From positions 1 through 64,000 of the forward strand of contig CANRGX010000003.1 in the NCBI GenBank assembly GCA_947630215.1: 64,000 nucleotides of DNA. Reading direction: 5' to 3'. The position numbers and the translations under genes were made by a program. The notes under the pieces were generated by a model. That model saw only the letters and a list, made by a program, of their open reading frames with translations, did no database searches and was not told where the DNA came from. The DNA is from an uncultured Eisenbergiella sp. (lineage in GTDB: Bacteria; Bacillota; Clostridia; Lachnospirales; Lachnospiraceae). Below are positions 10,575 to 21,348 of this stretch, in pieces (the first letter of the stretch is position 1; every line of letters begins with the position of its first letter).

Positions 10575-11336
10575 ATGCTTTTGATCGGGGATAAGATACT
10601 GGAATGCCGGAAGGCCGCCAATTTGAGCCAGGAGGAATTTGCCGCCAAGGTGGGCGTGACCAGACAGGCGGTTTCCAAGTGGGAGCTGGATAAGGCCTAT
10701 CCGGATCTGGACAAGCTGGTGGATATTTGCGACATTTTTCATATCAGCATGACGGAGTTTCTCTACGGGAAACCGGAAACGGCGCCGCCGGAGAACGACG
10801 CCGCAGCAGCGGGGGGCAAATCAGCCGGTCAGCTGCGGGGAAAGGGCGCGTTTGTCCGGCTGTGCGTGCTTTCGGTGCTGCTGGGCGGGCTTTTCGTCTT
10901 CTGCGCTGTGATCTGCTTTACGGTGCTGGGGCGCAATGTCTGGCCGGGGGCGGACAGTCCCGTCCTAAAGGCCCGGATTGAGAGAGTCTATCAGCAGTAT
11001 ACCAAGGCGGATCTGTGCGTCTATGACGACGTGGGCCGAAAGGTGGTAAAAACGGTATGGCTGGATGCGGACGGCATCCGGGACGGGGATTTTATTTCCT
11101 GCCGTACCAATGAGAAGCAGGACGGGATATTTTATGCCTACCGGATTGGGACACTGGTGATCCTGCCGTGTCTGGTACTGTTGTTTCTGGTACTGTTTTT
11201 ACTGAGCCTGGGAGAAATCGTCCGGTTTTGCAAAGAGAACCGGTGGGAGATCCGATGGGACGGCAAAGCGGATTCTGCACCGGCGCCGGCGGCAAAACCA
11301 ACGGCAGAGGAGAAAGAAACGGTGGAGCGGATATGA
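10575..11336 (+). CDS. XRE family transcriptional regulator with C-terminal TM helices
   Basis: HTH_3: ILECRKAANLSQEEFAAKVGVTRQAVSKWELDKAYPDLDKL; two hydrophobic segments follow. Confidence 0.85.
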   Translation: MLLIGDKILECRKAANLSQEEFAAKVGVTRQAVSKWELDKAYPDLDKLVDICDIFHISMTEFLYGKPETAPPENDAAAAGGKSAGQLRGKGAFVRLCVLSVLLGGLFVFCAVICFTVLGRNVWPGADSPVLKARIERVYQQYTKADLCVYDDVGRKVVKTVWLDADGIRDGDFISCRTNEKQDGIFYAYRIGTLVILPCLVLLFLVLFLLSLGEIVRFCKENRWEIRWDGKADSAPAPAAKPTAEEKETVERI

Positions 11337-12469
11337 GTACGGCGGAAAAAAGAGCGTTTTTTACGGCGGCCGCCGGAGGATTTTTGCTCGCCGCGATTCT
11401 GGGGCTTTGGTTCATGGGCGTCCTTTCTTTCGGGGGGAGGGACGAGGAAACCGTTCCGGCAGAAACGGCGGCCGCAGAGGATCGGGAAAGCTGGGAGGCG
11501 GTCTTTTCCGGGATGAAGTTTTTTCTTCCCAAACAGGGAATGGCCGCCGTTCACGAAAGCGGATGCTTAAACGTCAGGCAGAAGGACGAATATCTGATTC
11601 AGATCGATATGGAAGACGACACCATAGAAGATATGTGGGCGCGCATGGAGGATAAGAAAAAAGTCCTGACGGATTCCGGCTACCGGATAGAGAAGGAGCC
11701 GGAGTGGATCGACGGGACGGATTCGCCCCACATCCGATATGTCATCAGTATGGCAGACGAGCGGGGCAGCGATTTTCGCCGCTCCTATTTTGAAGTGCTT
11801 CTGCTGCCCGCCGACGGACAGCGGCATTTTCTGGCGGCAATCCGTTATGACGGAATCGACGTCGAAGCCCTTCGGGAGAAACAGCGGGAATCGCTTTATG
11901 ACGAAGCGGCAGACGTGGCGGCGGATATTCTGAAACGGGCCGTTCCCACCGATGAGGAGGACGATTTGCCCGGCACCTTCTGGATGGAGGATGAAAATCT
12001 GGATCCTGGCGGGAATCTTCTGGCCGGGGACTGCATGACCGACGGAGATGACGGCTGGAGCCTGTCCTACCGGCTCCCTCCGGACAGCCAGCTTGTTTCG
12101 GACAATGTGGCGGGCAAAACCTATCTGGACACGAAGCATCAGATTTATATCCTGCTGGATGTGACGGATTATACCTGGGAGACGGCCAAGCAAAAAGCAC
12201 AGTCGCTGGCGCAGAGCGAGCTTTCCCGGATCCACGATCAGGGCCAGGTCGAAGTTGGGGACTATACCTTTTATTATTATTCTTACTCTGTTCTGGAGTA
12301 CGGGGAAAAGGAAAAACTGCTCCATTCCTATTTCCATGCGTACTGTGATTTGAAAAACGGATCGATCTATTCCGTCTACGGCTATGCGGATGACTGTCCC
12401 ATGGCCCTTGAACCCGGATATTACGCGGATGTTTTCAGCCTTACGGAAACCGGTTTGGCGCGCAAGTGA
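11333..12469 (+). CDS. membrane-anchored hypothetical protein
   Basis: ATG overlaps the stop of the XRE gene (ATGA); one N-terminal TM segment. Confidence 0.65.
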   Translation: MSTAEKRAFFTAAAGGFLLAAILGLWFMGVLSFGGRDEETVPAETAAAEDRESWEAVFSGMKFFLPKQGMAAVHESGCLNVRQKDEYLIQIDMEDDTIEDMWARMEDKKKVLTDSGYRIEKEPEWIDGTDSPHIRYVISMADERGSDFRRSYFEVLLLPADGQRHFLAAIRYDGIDVEALREKQRESLYDEAADVAADILKRAVPTDEEDDLPGTFWMEDENLDPGGNLLAGDCMTDGDDGWSLSYRLPPDSQLVSDNVAGKTYLDTKHQIYILLDVTDYTWETAKQKAQSLAQSELSRIHDQGQVEVGDYTFYYYSYSVLEYGEKEKLLHSYFHAYCDLKNGSIYSVYGYADDCPMALEPGYYADVFSLTETGLARK

Positions 12470-12612
12470 GCCAAATCCGGCCGCGGCAACCGGAAGTTGC
12501 GGTTTTGCAACCACGTTTCGCTTGTGAAAAACGGTGTTTTCTCCCGATAATTTCTTTTGCGAGCCATCCGGAAGATTCCGGGGGATGCAAAAAAGAAAAA
12601 GGAGAAGACAAG

Positions 12613-13446
12613 ATGAAAAAAAGAAGACAAGCAGGAGTACTCTTTCTTACGGCGGCCGTGCTGGCTGCCATGACCGCCTGTGGCGGGAGCAGAGAGGAGG
12701 AGACGGACAAAGGAGCGGCACAGGACACGCAGCAGGCCGTGACCGTGGAGACGCAGACCGTTCCGGCGCCCGAAACGGATGAAAGACCGGACACAGAAAC
12801 ACTGGAGGAAAACGGCGAAGCGTCCGACCAGCCGGTCGAATCGGCCGAACCGGCCGAACCGGTTCCTTTCGTTCCCGTCGAAGGGCTGAGCGAAACGTAT
12901 GCGGATCTGGAAAACCTGAGCTTTGCTTACGACGGTCAAATTTATACGCTGGGAAAGAGCACGCTGCAGGATATGATCGACGGCGGCGTCCCGTTTGACC
13001 CGAACGAACTGAATAACGCCAATAATAATGTAAACAGCAACTACGAGACGGACAGATATACCGTGGAGATCAACGATTATGTCATGCTGCAGGTTTCCTT
13101 TCTCAATGTTTCGGACAGCAACATCAGTCAGTCCCAGTGCCCGCTGCACCTTGTCCGGTGGTACTCGATCTATGTCCCTCAGCCGGATTATGAGGACAGC
13201 CTGAACCAGGAAATCACAGAAAAGATTGCCGACGCGGCGCAGCATGTCTGTTTTGCCTTTCCGCTGACGCTCACCAGGCAGCAGCTTCTGGAAAACAGCA
13301 GCGGCGGCGTGGAGGAGGAGGGAGCCTCCAACAGCGTGAAATATCAGGTAGAATCCGAAGTCTATATGGGCGAGAGCGGCTATACCTTTCAGTTTAACAA
13401 AACGACGGATCAGCTAAAGGATGTGTCCATTTCCTGGCTCCCGTAA
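12613..13446 (+). CDS. hypothetical lipoprotein
   Basis: MKKRRQAGVLFLTAAVLAAMTACGGS lipobox, then low-complexity acidic linker. Confidence 0.7.
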   Translation: MKKRRQAGVLFLTAAVLAAMTACGGSREEETDKGAAQDTQQAVTVETQTVPAPETDERPDTETLEENGEASDQPVESAEPAEPVPFVPVEGLSETYADLENLSFAYDGQIYTLGKSTLQDMIDGGVPFDPNELNNANNNVNSNYETDRYTVEINDYVMLQVSFLNVSDSNISQSQCPLHLVRWYSIYVPQPDYEDSLNQEITEKIADAAQHVCFAFPLTLTRQQLLENSSGGVEEEGASNSVKYQVESEVYMGESGYTFQFNKTTDQLKDVSISWLP

Positions 13447-13576
13447 CCGGTGGCAGACCGACGGACACTTTGGCACAAAACAACCGGGAAAGCGCAAGAA
13501 TTGGCTTGTAAAATATCCTTTTTGGGCATACAATGAAAGTGCGGTGCATGGGGTTCCTCTTTACGAGGAGAAAAAC

Positions 13577-14215
13577 GTGCCGAACAGAGAAAACATATAT
13601 CAAAAAATAGGGCGTCCGGCGCTGCCTGCGCTGTTGTGTATCTGCCTGCTCTTGGGCGGCTGCCGGGAGCGGGAGGAAGTTTCCTTTCTGCCTTTGGAGG
13701 AGGAAACCGGGCCGACAGAGACAGAGACCGTGCCGCCCCGGACAGCGGACGAGGAACGGACTTCGGAAGCGGTGTGCGTGGTGCATATCTGCGGAGCGGT
13801 ATCCAATCCGGGCGTATATGAGCTGCCAGAAGGCAGCCGGATCATGGACGCGGTGACTGCGGGCGGGGGATTTCTGCCCGAGGCGGATCCGGATGCCTGC
13901 AACCTGGCCCAGGTGCTGGAGGACGGCTCCCGGATCTATATTTTAAGCCGGGAAGAAAGCGCGCGCCTGGAAATTGGCGTGGAAGCTGTCCAAACAGGAC
14001 AGCCAGACGCACAGGCGGACGGCAGAGTGGATCTGAACGCTGCGGACGCGGCTGCCCTGATGACCCTGCCGGGGATCGGGGAGAGCCGCGCCGCGGCGAT
14101 TCTGGCGTGGCGCCGGGAGAACGGCCGGTTTGAGCGCATCGAGGACATTATGAAGGTAAGCGGCATCAAACAGGCCGCGTTTGAAAAGATACGGGAAAGG
14201 ATAACGGTCAGATAA
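13577..14215 (+). CDS. comEA: ComEA-type competence DNA-binding protein (SLBB + helix-hairpin-helix), predicted lipoprotein
   Basis: VHICGAVSNPGVYELPEGSRIMDAV and VDLNAADAAALMTLPGIGESRAAAILAWR HhH; GTG start with lipobox LLLGGC. Confidence 0.85.
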   Translation: MPNRENIYQKIGRPALPALLCICLLLGGCREREEVSFLPLEEETGPTETETVPPRTADEERTSEAVCVVHICGAVSNPGVYELPEGSRIMDAVTAGGGFLPEADPDACNLAQVLEDGSRIYILSREESARLEIGVEAVQTGQPDAQADGRVDLNAADAAALMTLPGIGESRAAAILAWRRENGRFERIEDIMKVSGIKQAAFEKIRERITVR

Positions 14216-14240
14216 AAAAGCGGTCGTAGGGGGAGCGGGG

Positions 14241-14930
14241 ATGGCGAAGAAAGTTCTTGTGGTGGATGATGAAAAGCTGATTGTAAAGGGAATCCGGTTC
14301 AGCCTGGAGCAGGACGGCATGGAGGTCACCTGTGCCTATGACGGGGAGGAAGCGCTGGAGTACGCGCGCAGCCAGCCGTTTGATATGATTTTGCTGGATA
14401 TCATGCTGCCCAAATTAAACGGAACCGAGGTCTGCCAGCAGATCCGGGAATTTTCCAACGTTCCCATCGTGATGCTGACAGCCAAGAGCGACGATATGGA
14501 TAAGATCATGGGACTGGAATACGGGGCGGACGATTATATCACCAAGCCCTTTAATATCCTGGAGGTCAAAGCCAGAATCAAAGCCATCATGCGCCGCACT
14601 TCGGGCGGGGGAAAGGAACGGGGAGAGAACCGCGTCATCGAAAGCGGGCAGCTTTGCATGGACTGCGACAGCCGCCGCGTGAGCATCGACGGCAGGGAAG
14701 TGAACCTGACCGCGAAGGAATTTGACGTGCTGGAACTGCTTCTTAGAAACCCCAATAAAGTATACAGCCGCGAAAAACTGCTGAATCTGATCTGGGGGGC
14801 GGACTATCCCGGAGACGTCCGCACTGTGGACGTCCACATCCGCCGTCTCCGTGAAAAAATCGAATCGAATCCCAGCGAACCCCGCTACGTCCATACCAAA
14901 TGGGGCGTAGGCTATTTCTTCCGCGCATAG
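14241..14930 (+). CDS. OmpR/PhoB family response regulator
   Basis: VLVVDDEKLIVKGIRFSLEQDGM receiver, LLDIMLP phospho-Asp, C-terminal winged helix. Confidence 0.95.
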   Translation: MAKKVLVVDDEKLIVKGIRFSLEQDGMEVTCAYDGEEALEYARSQPFDMILLDIMLPKLNGTEVCQQIREFSNVPIVMLTAKSDDMDKIMGLEYGADDYITKPFNILEVKARIKAIMRRTSGGGKERGENRVIESGQLCMDCDSRRVSIDGREVNLTAKEFDVLELLLRNPNKVYSREKLLNLIWGADYPGDVRTVDVHIRRLREKIESNPSEPRYVHTKWGVGYFFRA

Positions 14931-14991
14931 GCGAAGTAAAATTGTCCGGCGGCAAAGACTGTCCGGCGCACTTTCTACCGGAGGGGACGCA

Positions 14992-16479
14992 ATGCACTTT
15001 CAATTCGGGAGCTTCTTCCAGGATCTGATCCGCAAGGTTCCGGTTTTCAGGAGCCTGAAAGCCTATATTTTTCTGCTCATGCTGGTCATCGGCGTCGTGC
15101 CCGGGGCCATTATGCGCATCGGAATCCTGGAAAACTACGAAGAACGCGCCGTCTCTCTGCGCATTTCCGATTTGACCACACAGTACCGGATCATTGCGGA
15201 TCATCTGCTCAACTATAACTATCTTCAGGACACTTCTTCCGATGTCATCAACGCCGAACTGGAACAGATGGCCAATCTGTACGACGGCCGCGTGCTGATT
15301 ATCAACGGCAATTTCAGCATTGTAAAGGATACCTATGCCCTCAGCGAGGGAAAGACCATGATCTCGGAGGAGGTCATCCGGTGCTTTAAGGGGGAAAACA
15401 TTTCCCGGCACGACCGGAACAACGGCTATATTGAAATGACCGTTCCCATTGTGGAAACCGTGGAGACAGACGGAAAGGCCGGTTCCGTGGTGCGGGGGGT
15501 GATCCTGGCCAGTTCGTCTACGGACAGCATCGCCGCCATGCTGGAAATTTTGAGCCGCCGTGCGCTGATTTTAGAGATCGTCATGACAATTCTGATCCTG
15601 GGCATTGTATTTTTCTTTTCCCATATTCTGATTGCGCCCTTTGACCGGGTGACAAAAGCGATCAATGAGGTGCGGGACGGATATAACGACAAGGAGATTT
15701 CCGTGCCGGATTACCTGGAGACGGAGCAGATTGTGGACGCATTCAACCAGCTGCTGGGCAGGATGCGCGTGATCAACGATTCCCGGCAGGAGTTTGTGTC
15801 CAACGTCTCCCATGAACTCAAGACGCCCATGACCTCTGTCAAGGTGCTGGCGGATTCCCTGAACCAGCAGCCGGACGCGCCCGTGGAACTCTACCGCGAA
15901 TTCATGCAGGATATCACGGAGGAAATCGAGCGCGAAAACAAAATCATCAACGACCTTCTGACGCTGGTGAAGATGGACAGAACCGAAGCGGAGTTGGATA
16001 TCCGGACCGTGGACATCAACAGCCTGCTGGAAAAGACGCTGAAGCGCCTGCGGCCCATCGCCAGACAGCGGGATATTGAAGTGGTGTTCGAGAGCATCCG
16101 ATCCGTGACGGCGGAGGTGGATGAGGTGAAGCTGTCCCAGATTTTTACCAATTTGGTGGAAAATGCCATCAAATACAACAAGGAGCACGGCTGGGTCAGG
16201 GTGCGGCTGGACGCGGATCACCAGTTTTTTACCGTGGAGGTTTCCGATTCCGGCATCGGTCTGAAGGAAGAGGATTACGAGCCTATCTTTGAACGGTTTT
16301 ACCGGGTGGACAAGTCCCATTCCAGGGAGATCGGCGGAACGGGGCTGGGGCTCTCCATCGCCCGCAGCGCGGTGCTTCTGCACAGGGGTTCCATCCGGGT
16401 CAGCAGCGTGGAGGGAGAAGGAACCGTCTTTACCGTGAAAATTCCGCTGACCCATGTGATAGCCGGAGGTGGCGCATGA
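14992..16479 (+). CDS. HAMP-domain sensor histidine kinase
   Basis: FVSNVSHELKTPMTSVK H-box, N-box NLVENAIKYNKEHG, GGTGLGLSIAR G-box. Confidence 0.95.
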   Translation: MHFQFGSFFQDLIRKVPVFRSLKAYIFLLMLVIGVVPGAIMRIGILENYEERAVSLRISDLTTQYRIIADHLLNYNYLQDTSSDVINAELEQMANLYDGRVLIINGNFSIVKDTYALSEGKTMISEEVIRCFKGENISRHDRNNGYIEMTVPIVETVETDGKAGSVVRGVILASSSTDSIAAMLEILSRRALILEIVMTILILGIVFFFSHILIAPFDRVTKAINEVRDGYNDKEISVPDYLETEQIVDAFNQLLGRMRVINDSRQEFVSNVSHELKTPMTSVKVLADSLNQQPDAPVELYREFMQDITEEIERENKIINDLLTLVKMDRTEAELDIRTVDINSLLEKTLKRLRPIARQRDIEVVFESIRSVTAEVDEVKLSQIFTNLVENAIKYNKEHGWVRVRLDADHQFFTVEVSDSGIGLKEEDYEPIFERFYRVDKSHSREIGGTGLGLSIARSAVLLHRGSIRVSSVEGEGTVFTVKIPLTHVIAGGGA

Positions 16480-17438
16480 AAATAAAGATGCCAAAAGCGT
16501 TTCTCATACGGCGGATCCGCTCCGGCGCCTGCGTAGCGGCTCTGGCCCTTTTGTGCCTTTTGACCGGCTGCGGAAAACAGGACGTGGTGCCCGGGGAAAA
16601 TGAGATTTCCGTCTATTATATCAACCAGGCGGAGACGAAGATCACGCCGGTGGTCTGCGCGCTGGAAAGCCTGGAAAAAAACGATCAGGTGAACGAGGCC
16701 ATCGGGGCGCTGATGGAAAATCCCGTGGAGCTTTCCCTGCGGACGACGGTGAACGGATACCGCATTTTGGGATGGGAAATGCAGGATACTCTGCTGGTGC
16801 TGGATGTGAGCGAAGAATACCGCACGATTCAACCGACTACGGAGGTACTGATCCGGGCGGCCATTGTACGCACGCTGACGCAGCTGGAGGGGGTAGAGCA
16901 TGTGGCCATGACCGTGCGCGGGGAAGGACTGACAGACAGTATGGGGCTGCCCGTAGGCCCTATGTCGGCGGACCAGTTTTTGGATAACGAGGGGGACGAG
17001 ATCAATTCCTACGAGCAGGTCTGGCTGAAGCTGTATTTTGCCAACGAAACGGGGGATCAGCTGATCCCGGTCAATGTAAAAAAAGTTTTTAACAGCAATA
17101 TTTCGCTGGAAAAGCTGGTAGTGGAAAGCCTGATAGCGGGGCCGGAACAGGACAGTGAAGACGCCTTTCCCGTGATCAATCCGGCCACCAAGGTACTGGG
17201 CGTGACGGTAAAGGACGGCACCTGCTATGTGAATCTGGACGACGGCTTCAGCACGCAGATTTATAACGTGACGGGGGACGTGGTTCTTTATTCCATCGTG
17301 GATTCCCTGGCGGAGCTGTCCAACATCAACAAGGTGCAGCTGTCCATAAACGGCTCCACGGAGGTGATTTACCGGGAGAATTTTCCGTTGTCCAGCGTGT
17401 ATGAACGGAACCTGGATCTGGTGTCGCCGGGGAACTGA
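16476..17438 (+). CDS. GerMN domain lipoprotein
   Basis: Lipobox LLCLLTGCG; two repeats of GerMN-like sequence; overlaps histidine kinase gene by 4 bp. Confidence 0.8.
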   Translation: MKIKMPKAFLIRRIRSGACVAALALLCLLTGCGKQDVVPGENEISVYYINQAETKITPVVCALESLEKNDQVNEAIGALMENPVELSLRTTVNGYRILGWEMQDTLLVLDVSEEYRTIQPTTEVLIRAAIVRTLTQLEGVEHVAMTVRGEGLTDSMGLPVGPMSADQFLDNEGDEINSYEQVWLKLYFANETGDQLIPVNVKKVFNSNISLEKLVVESLIAGPEQDSEDAFPVINPATKVLGVTVKDGTCYVNLDDGFSTQIYNVTGDVVLYSIVDSLAELSNINKVQLSINGSTEVIYRENFPLSSVYERNLDLVSPGN

Positions 17439-17478
17439 CGGCCTGTGATCTCGGGGAGAAAAGAAAGGAATCGGGCGT

Positions 17479-19746
17479 TTGAGACGACCTTTGTGTACGG
17501 CGCTGCTGATCTTTCTGGCGGTTTATGTGTGGCTTTCCTCCTGCCCGGATGCGGCGGACCGGTGGGAGGGCCTGTCGGGCGAAACCGTCGTTTTGGAAGG
17601 AAAGGCGGCGCAGCTGTACCGGCCTGCGGACGGTTCGCGGGCCGGCGCTTCTTTTTCCCTCACCCAAGTCAGCGTGGTGAGCGGTTGGAACCATTCTTCT
17701 GATTCGGAACAATTCCCACAGCCAACAGAAAAAGAATCGATTCTCTGTTATGTAAAAGAGGGCGTGCCGCTGCCGCAGACGGGCAGCCGGGTACGGGTGA
17801 GAGGGCGGGCGCTGGCCTTTCGCCGGGCCTCCAATCCCGGAGAATTTGATTACGATGCCTATCAACGAATCAGAAATTGCATTTTCACACTAAGAGATGC
17901 AGAAATTCTTGCAGAAAGTGAAACATATGACCGAATCGGCCAGTTTCTCTATGTGTGCAGGGAACAGACGGCGGCTCTATTTTTGCGGACGCTGGGAGAG
18001 GAGGACGGTGCTCTGGCCGCCGCCATGGTGCTGGGGGAGAAAAAAGAGGTGGACGCCGGCATCAGGGCGCTGTACAAGGCGGCCGGAATTTCCCATCTGC
18101 TGGCCATATCGGGACTGCATATCTCCCTGATCGGAATGGGGGTGTTCCGATTGCTTCAAAAAGCGCGTCTGCCGGTATGGTGCGCCGCGCCCGCGGCCTT
18201 TTTCATCCTGTTTTTTTACGGTGTCATGACGGGAATGGGGGTATCCGTAACGCGAGCGATCCTCATGTTCGGTCTGCTGCTGGCGGCCCGGCTTCTGGGC
18301 AGGACCGCCGATCCGATCACGAACCTGGCGCTGGCAGCGCTGGGGATCCTGCTGTTTCACCCGGCCTACAGCAGGGATGTGGGATTCCGGTTGTCCTTTT
18401 CCGCCGTGGCCGGTATCTGTATGGTGACGCCGGTGTTGCAGGAAACCGGGAACCGTAGCAATAGGGCGCTGTATCGTCCGGCCTGGCTGCGCGGTCTGGG
18501 AAAGTCTCTCTTTTCCGGCGTCACCGCCAGCCTGGGCGTCACCCTCGCCACGCTGCCCTTTTTGCTGTACGGCTATTTCCAGTGGAACCCCTGGTCGGTG
18601 CTCGCCAATCTGATCGTGATTCCTTTGATGGGCGTGCTCCTTCCGCTTTTGTTTTTGCTGGCGGGAGTCGGGCTGATCGCGCAGCGGTTTTTGTTTTGCC
18701 AGCCGGTAGTTTGCGGGATCGCGCTGGCGGCCCGGGGCATTTTCTTTCTCTATAAGGGGATCTGTCGGGGCGTGCTGCGGCTGCCGGGCAGCGTTTTGCA
18801 TACCGGGGCGCCCAGTGGGTGGCAGACCGCCGTGTATTTTGCCGGATTGGCTGCGCTGGTCTGGCGGGGGCGCCGGATCGGCCCGGCGCTCCGGCTGACG
18901 CTGGCGGCGCTTCTGACCTATGTCTTTTTGATCCGGCTGCCCGGAAATTTACGGATTACCATGCTGGACGTGGGACAGGGGGAGAGCGTCTGCGTCGAAA
19001 CGCCGCGGCATGCGTTCTGGCTGTTGGACGCAGGCAGCAGCTCGAAGGAAAAAACGGGGGAATTTCAGATCGTCCCGTTTTTAAAATACAGCGGCGCGCG
19101 GGCGCTGGAAGGGATCTTTATCAGTCACTGGGACGAAGATCATGTCAACGCGCTGGAGGATATTTTTTCCTGGGCGCAAAGAGAACGGGTCAAAATAGGA
19201 CGGCTGTTTCTGCCGGATACGGATCTGGAGGACGAAAAGCTGGAGGAAATCCTGGCGCTGGCCCGGCGCTTTGAGGTCAAAACAGAGCGTCTGCGGGCGG
19301 GGACGCGGATGGAAACAGAGGCGCTTATGGTTTCCTGTCTGCATCCCGAAAAAGGGCGGCCGGCGGCCGACCGCAATGACAGCTCTCTTGTACTGAGGCT
19401 GGAAGCCGGGGCGTTTTCCGCTTTGTTTACCGGCGATCTGCAGGAGGAGGGAGAAAGGCGGCTGGTACAGGCCTGTAGGGAAAAAGAGCTGGACTGCGAC
19501 CTTCTGGACGCCGGGCACCACGGCGCGGCCAACGCCACCGGGGAGGAGCTGCTGCAGGCGGTCCGCCCGCGTATCCTGCTGATCTCCTGTGGGGAAAACA
19601 ACCGCTACGGACATCCGGCCAAGGAAACGCTGGATCGCGTCCGAAACGCCGGGATCCCGTACTATGTGACCGCCTCCTGCGGCGCTGTCACCGTGGAAGT
19701 TTCCCGGGACGGTCTGCATATCGGCACTTTCCTTTCCGGGAAATAG
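17479..19746 (+). CDS. comEC: ComEC/Rec2 DNA internalisation protein
   Basis: Multi-TM competence domain (HLLAISGLHISLIGMGVFRL) plus C-terminal MBL domain (MLDVGQGESVCVETP...). TTG start. Confidence 0.9.
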   Translation: MRRPLCTALLIFLAVYVWLSSCPDAADRWEGLSGETVVLEGKAAQLYRPADGSRAGASFSLTQVSVVSGWNHSSDSEQFPQPTEKESILCYVKEGVPLPQTGSRVRVRGRALAFRRASNPGEFDYDAYQRIRNCIFTLRDAEILAESETYDRIGQFLYVCREQTAALFLRTLGEEDGALAAAMVLGEKKEVDAGIRALYKAAGISHLLAISGLHISLIGMGVFRLLQKARLPVWCAAPAAFFILFFYGVMTGMGVSVTRAILMFGLLLAARLLGRTADPITNLALAALGILLFHPAYSRDVGFRLSFSAVAGICMVTPVLQETGNRSNRALYRPAWLRGLGKSLFSGVTASLGVTLATLPFLLYGYFQWNPWSVLANLIVIPLMGVLLPLLFLLAGVGLIAQRFLFCQPVVCGIALAARGIFFLYKGICRGVLRLPGSVLHTGAPSGWQTAVYFAGLAALVWRGRRIGPALRLTLAALLTYVFLIRLPGNLRITMLDVGQGESVCVETPRHAFWLLDAGSSSKEKTGEFQIVPFLKYSGARALEGIFISHWDEDHVNALEDIFSWAQRERVKIGRLFLPDTDLEDEKLEEILALARRFEVKTERLRAGTRMETEALMVSCLHPEKGRPAADRNDSSLVLRLEAGAFSALFTGDLQEEGERRLVQACREKELDCDLLDAGHHGAANATGEELLQAVRPRILLISCGENNRYGHPAKETLDRVRNAGIPYYVTASCGAVTVEVSRDGLHIGTFLSGK

Positions 19747-19816
19747 GTGCTATACTATAAAAAAGGACAGGGCCGGGTACAGGCTGTCTGCGGCGGAAGG
19801 GAAGGGGGAAGCGCGC

Positions 19817-20812
19817 TTGCAGCAACTATCGCAGGATCTCAAAAGCGGCCGTTTCAAACAGGTCTATCTGCTGTACGGCGAGGAAGCCTATCTGCGCCTG
19901 CAGTACCGGGATCGGCTCAAGGAGGCGCTGCTTGGCGGAGACGATTCCATGAACTTTGGCCGCTTTGAAGGAAAGGACGTAGAGGTGGGGCAGATCATCG
20001 ATCAGGCCGAAACGCTGCCCTTTTTTGCGGACAGACGGGTCATCCTGGTGGAAAACAGCGGTCTTTTCAAAAAAGCCTCCGATCAGCTGGCGGAGTATGT
20101 AAAAGAGATTCCGGCCACCACTTACCTCATCTTTGCCGAGACGGAGGTGGATCGGCGGGGGAAGCTGTTTAAGGCGGTGCGGGACGTGGGCCGCGCCGTG
20201 GAATTTCCCGTGCAGGACGAGGCCACGCTGAAAAAGTGGATCCTTGTCCGGTTTCGCAAGGAGGGAAAACAAATTTCCGCGGCCGCGCTGGATCATTTTC
20301 TGCAAAAGACCGGCACGGACATGGAAAATATCTGCCGGGAGATGGAAAAGCTGTTTTGCTACACGCTGGGGAAAGACGCTGTGACGGAGGCCGATATGGA
20401 CGCTGTCTGTACCCGGCAGGTGAGCAGCCAGATCTTCGATATGGTGGAGGCTGTCGCGGGGCACAGGCGGCAGCAGGCGCTGAAGCTGTACTACGATCTG
20501 CTTTCCCTGAAGGAACCGCCCATGCGGATCCTGTTTCTGATCGGCCGGCAGTTTCATTTGCTGCTGCAGGTCAAGGAGCTTAAGAAAAAGGGATACCGGG
20601 ACAGGGAAATTGGAGAGAAGACGGGACTGAAGGAGTTTCTTGTCCGGAAGTACGCTTCCCAGGCGGCCCGGTTTTCAGCGGGAGAGCTCAAGGAGTCCCT
20701 GACCCTTTGCGTGGAAGCGGATGAGGCAATCAAAACGGGTGCGATGAGCGACAGGCTGAGCGTGGAACTGCTTCTGATCCGGTGCAGCGGGGAAACAACG
20801 GCAAAATCATAA
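19817..20812 (+). CDS. holA: DNA polymerase III subunit delta
   Basis: FKQVYLLYGEEAYLRLQYRDRLKEAL; usual position after comEC; TTG start. Confidence 0.9.
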   Translation: MQQLSQDLKSGRFKQVYLLYGEEAYLRLQYRDRLKEALLGGDDSMNFGRFEGKDVEVGQIIDQAETLPFFADRRVILVENSGLFKKASDQLAEYVKEIPATTYLIFAETEVDRRGKLFKAVRDVGRAVEFPVQDEATLKKWILVRFRKEGKQISAAALDHFLQKTGTDMENICREMEKLFCYTLGKDAVTEADMDAVCTRQVSSQIFDMVEAVAGHRRQQALKLYYDLLSLKEPPMRILFLIGRQFHLLLQVKELKKKGYRDREIGEKTGLKEFLVRKYASQAARFSAGELKESLTLCVEADEAIKTGAMSDRLSVELLLIRCSGETTAKS

Positions 20813-20829
20813 GAAAAGGAGAGCAGAAA

Positions 20830-21342
20830 ATGTCACTGATGACTTCCCTGATATTGTTTTATTTGATCATGGTGGTGGTGATTCGTGTCCTGAAAGTCAC
20901 CCGAAAGTCCAAAACCAGGGGACGGGAACAGGAAAGACAGACGGCCACACGGCAGGACAGCGCGCCTGTCCGGCGACCGGCGGCCAAAACGCCTTTGTCC
21001 CAGAGCAGCAGGACAGCCAGGACGGCAGGGTCGGCCGGAAGCGTTTCGCCTGCCGGAAAGGATTTGACCAAAACAAAGGACGGGCAGGCTTCCACTACGG
21101 AATATCTCAGGCAAAAGGCCATTGAGGACGAGCGCGCGCACGCGGAGGAGGCCAGGATTGAGGAACTGCGCCTGCACCATGAGACGGGAGGGCGTATGCC
21201 CGCCATGCGCCATTATGACGGCGACAGCGTGCCAAGAGGGATGCACATCGTCAGGTGCGGGTACTGCGCCGCGGAAAATCTGATCCGGGACGGACAGAAG
21301 CAAAGCGATTGTACCTGTTATTTCTGCAGGGAAATCCTGTAA
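20830..21342 (+). CDS. hypothetical TM protein with C-terminal zinc-ribbon
   Basis: N-terminal TM; C-terminal CGYCAAENLIRDGQKQSDCTCYFC paired CxxC motifs. Confidence 0.65.
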   Translation: MSLMTSLILFYLIMVVVIRVLKVTRKSKTRGREQERQTATRQDSAPVRRPAAKTPLSQSSRTARTAGSAGSVSPAGKDLTKTKDGQASTTEYLRQKAIEDERAHAEEARIEELRLHHETGGRMPAMRHYDGDSVPRGMHIVRCGYCAAENLIRDGQKQSDCTCYFCREIL

Positions 21343-21348
21343 GGACAG

